From Homarus americanus (Eukaryota; Arthropoda; Malacostraca; Decapoda; Nephropidae), in NCBI RefSeq assembly GCF_018991925.1, contig NW_024748849.1:124001-188000 (forward strand): a stretch of DNA of 64,000 bases, given 5' to 3'. Below, piece after piece: positions 59,001 through 64,000 of the stretch. Made by a program: the position numbers and the translations under genes. The notes below the pieces were generated by a model. The model was not told the DNA's origin, did not search any database, and saw only the letters and a program-made list of their open reading frames with translations. Each line of letters opens with the position of its first letter. Within the stretch, counting starts at the first letter, position 1.

Positions 59001-59085
59001 TTCATAAATATTAATTGAGAAGTGAAAAATGAATAAAAGTAACTGATTGCTTTTCTTTTTATATGCGTAAAAGCGTATAAAAATA

Positions 59086-59141
<56 letters not shown>

Positions 59142-61106
59142 GTGTGAGAGAGAGAGAGAGAGAGTGTGTGAGAGAGAGAGAGAGAGAGTAAAGAGATATA
59201 TAGAGGAGGAGAAGAACGTAAAAGACAATAAAAGAATGAAACATAAAATAAAGGTCAAAATGAATTCGAGAAAGAAAGTTCCAGCAAACAACAACAACTA
59301 CAAAAACAACAACAGTAACAACAACAACAAAAACAACAACAGTAACAACTACAAAAACAACAACAGTAACAACTACAAAAACAACAACAGTAACAACTAC
59401 AAAAACAACAACAGTAACAACTACAAAAACAACAACAGTAACAACTACAAAAACAACAACAGTAACAACTACAAAAACAACAGCCCTTACAGGGACTGAC
59501 ACATTTGAAAGAGGCTGTGACCTTGACCATCTGCTGTGACCTTAACCCCTAGAGTGACCTTGACCCTCTGCTGTGACCTTAACCCCCTTGTGTGACCTTG
59601 ACCCCTTAATGTGACCTTGACTCTATGCCAAGAACTTGACCCCCAGCAGGGTGTCTCAAGGGTGGGGTGTAGCTGTACTAGACCCAGAGGCGACAGTACC
59701 ACAGGGAAGGAGGGAAGGGAACATTAGGAAGGGAAATAGGAGGGGAGGAAATGAAGGGAAGCAGGAGGGAGGGAAGGAAAGGGAAGCAGGGGGAGAGAGG
59801 GGGAAGGGAGGGGTATGGAGGGTCAACAACACACTGTCAGGTCAGGTGAAGGGTGTTAAGAGCTGGTTATGGTGTAGGAGTGACAAAACAAAGGCTGCCA
59901 GGGGGAGAGAGTGCCACACCAGCGCGTGAGCACCAGCGATCACTTGAAAAGAAAGTTATGGAAAAAAGAGTCGTCTCCGAATACTGCGGTCGTCCCAAGA
60001 CTGCCAACATTGCGACACCCAACAGCAACTGTCCACCAGACCAGAAATTGTGACCTGCCCCTCCAACACGACACACTGTCTCACACCAGCGCAGCAAAGA
60101 ATAAAAATGTCAAAGGGAGACGAATTCCCTCGCTACGCCCACTGACGTGAGCCATGACGGTGGTGAGGAGCAGCGCCGCCACACCCAAGATAAACAGGAA
60201 ATAACAATGGTTTTAGGAGTGAGGTGAGTGTGAGGGAGGTGCGCTGGTGGTTGTAAACACTCGCCAGGAGACACACGGACACAAACACCACATTATGTTT
60301 GGCACAGTTCCGCAAACCTCCCGCCCTGGTGTCCTCACAGAAGGGTGGGTGCTGCTGCGGCTGTACCTGCTGGTTATCTCACGTCACTTCTCGGGTCCCA
60401 CCTCCTCCTACCTCCCAACAGCTGCATGTGACCCAACTACCCCCGGCAGCTGCATGTGACCCAACTACCCCCAGCAGCTGCGTGTGACCTAACTACCGCA
60501 GCAAGTGTCAGAGGACGGTGGGAGGTACTGTAATTAATGTGAGGGTGCGACTTACCTGATGGCGTGGACGAGGTGGGCGTCATGGCGGGGGTTGGACAGC
60601 TGGGACTTAGGGCTGGGGGTCTTCTTGTGGCTCTTGTGTTCCCTGGGACGCTCCCCGACCCTCTTTGTGTCCCCGCCCTCAGGCGTGGCCGCGCCCGCTC
60701 TGCTCGAGTCCTTCCTGTCGCGAGATGACTTATGACACTTATCCAGCCTCTCCTGCAAGTAGTTGACGCCCTCTCCGCCGTAGGGAAGGAAGGGGCGGAG
60801 ATTGTCCATGCCCAGCGGGTACATGGCTTTGGTACCCTCCACGCCCCTGGCGGCCAATAGGGCCATGGTGCCCTCCAGCCCCTGCAGCAAGAGTGACTTG
60901 GAGCCGTCAGGGCAGTGAGGGAAGTGAGACTTAAAAGTTTCAGCGACGGAGTTAAGGTGAGAAGGAGTCCCATCCATGGCCAGCGTGAGGGGCGACTTTA
61001 CTCTGTCGGGGAAGAGCTGTGGGACTGGGGACTCCTCCAGTCGCAGCGGGAAGTGGGGCTTGGGGGCCTCCAGTGTGTCTGAGAGCAGTGACCTGGCTTC
61101 CTCCAT
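43650..61106 (-). CDS. BTB/POZ - triple CXXC zinc-finger protein, 11 coding exons, about 1622 aa
   Basis: Spliced model, coding exons in gene order: 61106-60556, 57644-57490, 57184-55308, 54693-54565, 53880-53695, 50405-50283, 49256-49026, 48539-48423, 46890-46600, 45677-44906, 44086-43650. All ten introns are GT-AG and the frame is kept throughout; the exons total 4869 nt, i.e. 1622 residues plus TAG. The ATG at 61106 is the first Met after an in-frame TGA. Domains: BTB about 176-285; Ser/Thr-rich linker 290-860 with PLNLSK at 415-420; CXXC finger 1 at 912-951, finger 2 at 976-1014, finger 3 at 1091-1130; Pro/Glu repeats, an acidic run and an Arg/Gly-rich block at about 1221-1477; acidic tail. 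Known: CXXC fingers with KFGG bind unmethylated CpG, and BTB domains dimerise and recruit corepressors. Inference: a nuclear CpG-directed transcription regulator. I recognise the domains but no named orthologue. 5' UTR and promoter are undefined. Confidence 0.9.
44515..44660. repeat. About 30-bp minisatellite in intron 10 of the BTB-CXXC gene
   Basis: Four to five units (core CTGGCAGTATGGTGGTCCAC). Confidence 0.9.
44906..45677 (-). CDS. BTB-CXXC gene, coding exon 10 (Pro/Glu repeats, acidic and RG-rich)
   Basis: 772 nt, phase 0 in and phase 1 out. In order: a Thr/Pro segment, degenerate EPEPxP/KHEPQPE repeats, a Pro-rich run, an acidic patch (EEDLDDEVDDDEDEEA), then a strongly basic block (RGRGRYRGRGRGRGK and RRGRRRR). 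The Arg/Gly block resembles AT-hook or RGG-type nucleic-acid-binding segments. Low complexity, but the frame and both splice sites fit the model. Confidence 0.85.
45853..46541. mobile_element. Tigger/pogo-type non-autonomous element in intron 9 of the BTB-CXXC gene
   Basis: Inverted ends CAGTAAACCCTCGATAACTC (left) and the complement of the same at 46518-46541, with TA on both outer sides (45851-45852, 46542-46543). No transposase; the inside is largely a satellite (46010-46335) of about 18-bp units CACCTACCATGCCTGTGT. Confidence 0.85.
46600..46890 (-). CDS. BTB-CXXC gene, coding exon 9 (end of CXXC finger 3)
   Basis: 291 nt, phase 0 at both ends. Begins KCVKQLC, completing finger 3, then an acidic region (ESLEGAEHIDETDEITEGED). 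Donor GCACAC|GTAAGC. Confidence 0.88.
48423..48539 (-). CDS. BTB-CXXC gene, coding exon 8 (first part of CXXC finger 3)
   Basis: 117 nt, phase 0 at both ends, acceptor TTTACAG|GTACG, donor GACAA|GTGAGT. Encodes YCGECPGC, PCGNCLYC and DMPKFGG of the third finger, so the DNA-contact motif is intact. The final two cysteines lie in the next exon. Confidence 0.9.
49026..49256 (-). CDS. BTB-CXXC gene, coding exon 7 (end of CXXC finger 2 and linker)
   Basis: 231 nt, phase 0 at both ends. Begins VCEMRVC, the last two cysteines of finger 2, followed by a Gln/Glu helix-like stretch, a Ser/Pro segment and a basic run (KLMRKMLKKKF) just before finger 3. Confidence 0.88.
49855..49965. repeat. Short tandem repeat in intron 6 of the BTB-CXXC gene
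   Basis: Three to four imperfect units with core GTCTGATGTGTCTAATGG and ACAAACATGT. Confidence 0.85.
50283..50405 (-). CDS. BTB-CXXC gene, coding exon 6 (first part of CXXC finger 2)
   Basis: 123 nt, phase 0 at both ends, acceptor TATACAG|ACAAG, donor AGGAAG|GTAACA. Encodes CGGCDGC and DCNECYAC of the second finger, i.e. six of its eight cysteines. Where other fingers have KFGG, this one has an Ala/Pro segment (HNAAAQPPARRK). Too short to stand out as an open reading frame by itself; found by its cysteine spacing. Confidence 0.88.
50526..50835. mobile_element. Short element with 15-bp inverted ends in intron 5
   Basis: GGGGCAGATCCAGGA at 50527-50541 and its exact complement at 50819-50833; the ends resemble non-autonomous hAT elements. 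No 8-bp target duplication could be found. Confidence 0.6.
51236..51517 (-). pseudogene. Tigger/pogo transposase N-terminal fragment in intron 5
   Basis: Encodes KYSIDVKLQVLMRLVAGDHQ then GTAFNLATSTVRTIINND and RIKASA, matching the first helix-turn-helix of Tigger/CENP-B-like transposases. The DDE part is missing. Confidence 0.75.
53695..53880 (-). CDS. BTB-CXXC gene, coding exon 5 (CXXC finger 1)
   Basis: 186 nt, phase 0 at both ends. Encodes a complete CXXC finger: CGECEGC, then DCGQCRFC, then DKAKFGG and LKQVCVYKRC, so all eight zinc-binding cysteines and the KFGG DNA-contact motif are present. It is flanked by basic residues (GRKRKG before, KKRRK after) that may help DNA binding or nuclear import. 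Confidence 0.93.
54565..54693 (-). CDS. BTB-CXXC gene, coding exon 4
   Basis: 129 nt, phase 0 at both ends. Acceptor ATTGCAG|GATC, donor GGACAC|GTTAGT; the donor is weaker than the others. Encodes a 43-residue acidic linker (IEVIEEIPGV) joining the Ser-rich region to the first CXXC finger. No known domain. Confidence 0.8.
55308..57184 (-). CDS. BTB-CXXC gene, coding exon 3 (BTB end and Ser-rich linker)
   Basis: The largest exon, 1877 nt, phase 1 in and phase 0 out. It opens with the C-terminal part of the BTB domain (LQALVACLYTGNIP, then AAKLLKMDELSAVLQKTC), followed by a basic segment (RSGKRIRSNR) and about 570 residues dominated by Ser, Leu, Asn and Thr, with no other recognisable fold. 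PLNLSK (56631-56648) and two further LNLS motifs occur in the linker. Confidence 0.9.
57395..57480. repeat. Two-copy tandem duplication in intron 2 of the BTB-CXXC gene
   Basis: About 49-bp unit (core AACTCAGTACAACCACCAGT) repeated just inside the donor side of a 305-bp intron. Confidence 0.85.
57490..57644 (-). CDS. BTB-CXXC gene, coding exon 2 (BTB core)
   Basis: Acceptor TTTCAG|AGAG and donor ACAG|GTATAA; 155 nt, phase 2 in and phase 1 out. Encodes the BTB core with FGLDAVLLAEGG, AHCAVLAAASPFLKSLL and a segment leading into the central strand. The conserved Asp of the first BTB strand and the His-x-x-Val-Leu-Ala-Ala-x-Ser-x-x-Phe pattern are present. Confidence 0.9.
58635..58850. repeat. 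(CCA/CAC)n satellite in intron 1
   Basis: Imperfect ACCACCACC and ACCATCATCACC runs. Confidence 0.9.
59090..59190. repeat. (TA)n then (GA)n microsatellites in intron 1
   Basis: About 38 bp of TA followed by two GA blocks. Confidence 0.95.
59285..59482. repeat. 24-bp minisatellite in intron 1
   Basis: About eight copies, core ACAACAACAGTAACAACTAC. Gives Asn-rich or Val/Phe-rich artefact frames. Confidence 0.95.
59518..59625 (-). promoter_or_regulatory. Tandem nuclear-receptor-type half-sites in intron 1 of the BTB-CXXC gene
   Basis: On the gene strand TCAAGGTCA occurs at 59518, 59555, 59593 and 59612, with the variant TTAAGGTCA at 59537 and 59574, spaced 18-19 bp. TCAAGGTCA is the classical extended monomer element of FTZ-F1/SF-1 and ERR type receptors. 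Site identity is seen; use as an enhancer is inferred, and it may be only a minisatellite. Confidence 0.5.
60556..61106 (-). CDS. BTB-CXXC gene, coding exon 1
   Basis: Encodes residues 1-183 and two bases of codon 184 (phase 2), ending at AG|GTAAGT. The exon is strikingly GC- and CpG-rich compared with the surrounding AT-rich DNA. The encoded stretch is mostly Pro/Leu-rich low complexity with a basic Lys/Arg segment near residues 135-170. Only its last few residues (HLVHAIR) belong to the start of the BTB fold, so the BTB domain is unusually far from the N-terminus. Confidence 0.85.
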
Positions 61107-61109
61107 GAC

Positions 61110-62375
61110 GCGGGCGAGGGTCGTGGGCCGCCGGGGACCACCACCAAGGTCCTCCTCTCCTCCTCACACCTGCCGCGCCACACAAACACACACACACGCT
61201 CGCTGCTACATCAACCTCCACCAACAACCTCTCCCGGTCTGTAGAAAAACAAACTTAGTTAATCTGTAAACGATAACACTATCACACCCTGAATAATAAT
61301 AATAATAATAATAATTAACAATAATAATAATAATTGAAATACAGTATAGCAGTAACAGTACATACTAATAATAATACTAATAACATTAAGTCCTTCAAGA
61401 AGAACTTAACAAAGAGATATAGTAGTGGTGGTGATCAGCAGCAGGTACAGCACAACACAGCATATATAGCTAATACTTACGGTCATTTATTAAGACATAT
61501 ATTAACCATGTTCTCTTACACACACACACACACACACACACCTGTCAACGGAAACCTGCCTTTACAGTTTACCATATGAAGGCGATCGAGTGTAATACCA
61601 ACCACAACACCTCCTTGTGTACTGAGAAGAGGTTAGTCTACACTGTGCCCTTAGCGGGTCGTCAGGCGTATAGGACACACCATCAATTCTCTGTGTCAAC
61701 ACGTTATACAAACTTTACTTATAATTGTAAGTAAATTTTAGCTTTTTTCTCTCAGTGACCGATACATGGTGCTACAGTGTTAAGTGAATATCTACTTATA
61801 CTGTGTGTGTAGGGAGGGGGGGGGGGTAGCATCAGGGGCGGTGTTAGGCAGTAACGAGTGCGTCTATTTTCACCAGCTGAGAGACGATGGTAATCCCAGG
61901 TGGTGACGCAGTTGGTGTGGCGGTGATGGTGAGGACAGATGGTTTCCACACACACGCACACACACAACCACAACCTCTTCCACATTTCACTCCTTCACAT
62001 CCACCACCACTACTACTACCACTTACCACAACTACCATCACCCAAATTACCATAATCACTTCACCTGTCACCACCATCACCTACCACAACTACCACCAAC
62101 CAGAGGAAGGTGTTGGTATTCTATAAATGTACTGAGATCGGCAACAGGCGTGGGCGTTATTACGTAATGGTGGTGGTTGTTGTTGTTCGGTAGTGGGCGC
62201 AGTCAAGTGTGTGTGTGTGATAAAACCTTCATTATGCAGTACTGTATAAGTAGTATATGAACGTCTCCATGAATATACCTACAACACAATCATAACATAT
62301 TATATACCTATAATGTATTCTCATAATATTACGTTAATATTACGTCAACTTTATATAACATATAATGTTACCTCC
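61110..62375. other. Upstream flank of the BTB-CXXC gene
   Basis: The first 60 bp upstream of the ATG are GC- and CpG-rich; beyond that the DNA is AT-rich with (AAT)n at 61295, (CA)n at 61520 and a (CCA/CTA)n patch at 61985-62100. No upstream exon could be defined; a promoter is expected here but no TATA box or initiator stands out. Confidence 0.45.
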
Positions 62376-62376
62376 A

Positions 62377-62456
<80 letters not shown>
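62377..62456. repeat. (TA)n microsatellite
   Basis: About 80 bp of perfect TA repeats. Confidence 0.97.
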
Positions 62457-62459
<3 letters not shown>

Positions 62460-62763
62460 ACCACTTCATTATACACGGGTTAAATTATATTAGGAGAGTG
62501 TCCCAGAGGTAGTAAACCTCTGGGACACTAAGAGAGAGAGAGAGAGATTATCCCCACTACGAGTTAAACCACACAATACAACGGTTGTTTTAATAAACCC
62601 GGGAATAAATTTAGAGGATGGTCAACCACCTATTGGGTTACTAGGTAGGGGGGGGGGGAGGGACTATTGATACAAAGTACTGGTAAATATGGCGGAAAAT
62701 ATGTACATGACTATACTATATCCTAGGATATATTTAATTGTTGAATACTACTACTACTAGTAT

Positions 62764-63016
<253 letters not shown>

Positions 63017-63069
63017 GATATTATTCAGGTGTAGTGAAATATGGTGGGCCTTTACCCTAGAGTTCAACA

Positions 63070-63500
63070 CACACATACACCAACACACACACGCACGCAC
63101 AAACACACACACACACACACACACATGCATTGGTTGGGTAGGTGGGTGGGTGGGTGGGTAGCAGGACGGGCAACTGCTGGCAGGGTGAATGGGTGGGTGG
63201 GTAAGGCAAAGGAACCCAACTTAATGGGCGGCAGCGTGAATACAAAGGCAACAGGGTAGCTCTGGGAAGGTTGGGTGAGCGGGCATCAGTGGGACGGTGG
63301 ATGGGTAAAATGGGAGGGTGGGCATGTAGAGTGGGAGGGTGAGCGTGCACAGTGGGACGGTGGGCGTGCAGAGTGGGACGGTGGGCGTGCAGAGTGAGAG
63401 GGTTGCCGGGTACCATGGGAGGATAAGCGTGTAGAGTGGGAATGTGGGTGAGTGGGCAAAATGGGTGGGTGGGAGGGAGGCCAGAGTGGGCGGGTGAGAG
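63070..63500. repeat. (CA)n and GGGTGGGT/GTGGGACGGTGGGC satellites
   Basis: CA run at 63070-63125, then GGTGGGTG units, then about eight imperfect 24-bp units with core GTGGGCGTGCAGAGTGGGAC. Long Pro/His/Ser frames here are artefacts. Confidence 0.9.
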
Positions 63501-63591
63501 GCCGGCTGGGTGGGCGGGGATACAGCAACATCCTCTGGGCGGTACAAGGGATCTGGCCGCCGGAAACCTCCTTTGTCCTGTCGGTAATTGT

Positions 63592-63965
63592 CGGGGTTCC
63601 CAGCACCTCCCAGCTCTCAGCACCTCCCAACTCTCAGTACCTCTCAGCTCCCAGCTTCTAGCTCTCAGCACCTCCCAGATCTCAACATCTCCCAGCTCTC
63701 AGCACCTCCCAGCTCTCAGCACCTCCCAACCCCTCCCAGCGCTCAGCACCTCCCAGCTCTCAGCACCTCCCAGCTCTCAACCACTCCAGCTCTCAGCACC
63801 TCCCAGAACTCAGAACCTCCCAGCTACCAACACCCCTCAGATTCTAGCTCCCAGCTCCGCTCAGCTCTCAGCACTTCCCAGATCTCAGCCTCTAGCTCTC
63901 AGCACCTCCCTGTTTCTAATAAGCGCTACCTAGAAGCTCTCGGCTTATAGCTCTAGGTACTTCCC
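63592..63965. repeat. CAGCTCTCAGCACCTCCC minisatellite
   Basis: Close to twenty imperfect units of about 18-21 bp, reaching nearly to the end of the window. Confidence 0.93.
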
Positions 63966-64000
63966 AGCTCCCAGACTCGTTGCAACAGTTAGGAGACTCT

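Noticed and set aside
59059..59502. Val/Phe-rich and Asn/Lys-rich frames
   Set aside because: Translations of the 24-bp ACAACAACAGTAAC repeat inside intron 1.
63057..63933. Several 100-200-residue frames on both strands near the window end
   Set aside because: Translations of 18-24-bp minisatellites; no non-repetitive protein segment.

Overview
The window is animal nuclear DNA, most likely from an arthropod and probably a decapod crustacean. Its genes are split by GT-AG introns, intergenic DNA is AT-rich and crowded with micro- and minisatellites, there are short TTAGG/AACCT tracts, and decayed non-LTR, LTR and DNA transposons fill the gaps. There is no operon or prokaryotic structure. Species is inferred only from this style and from the retroelement families.

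I could assemble three protein-coding genes exon by exon, all on the minus strand. Two are CENPV-like/GFA-domain paralogues, each with three exons: copy 1 at 10435-14524 and copy 2 at 31778-33031. The third, at 43650-61106, is the main discovery. It has eleven coding exons, every junction keeps frame, and it encodes about 1622 residues: a BTB/POZ domain, a long Ser/Thr-rich linker with a PLNLSK (CtBP-type) motif, three CXXC zinc fingers, and an acidic plus Arg/Gly-rich C-terminal half. I know of no named family with this architecture. It reads like a chromatin regulator that could recognise unmethylated CpG and recruit corepressor.

Two tRNA genes are visible on the plus strand: tRNA-Ile(UAU) with a short intron (24569-24658) and tRNA-Leu(UAA) (29944-30026).

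Layout. 1-3900 holds a decayed LINE with another degraded coding element nested in it, then an RTE-type 3' end. 3900-10080 is mostly satellites and gene-free DNA. 10435-14524 is CENPV-like copy 1, followed by a 30-bp minisatellite at its 5' side. 15000-24160 holds minisatellites, a gypsy RNase H scrap, a SINE-like tRNA derivative, a Tc1-type scrap and several fragments of one LINE family. 24569-30915 has the two tRNAs, another LINE copy and an RTE endonuclease relic. 31500-35000 is CENPV-like copy 2, bracketed by minisatellites and RTE pieces. 35100-43600 is gene-poor with a Tigger-type miniature element. 43650-61106 is the BTB-CXXC gene, whose introns carry several DNA transposon relics and an array of nuclear-receptor-type half-sites. 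61107-64000 is its upstream flank, rich in simple repeats.
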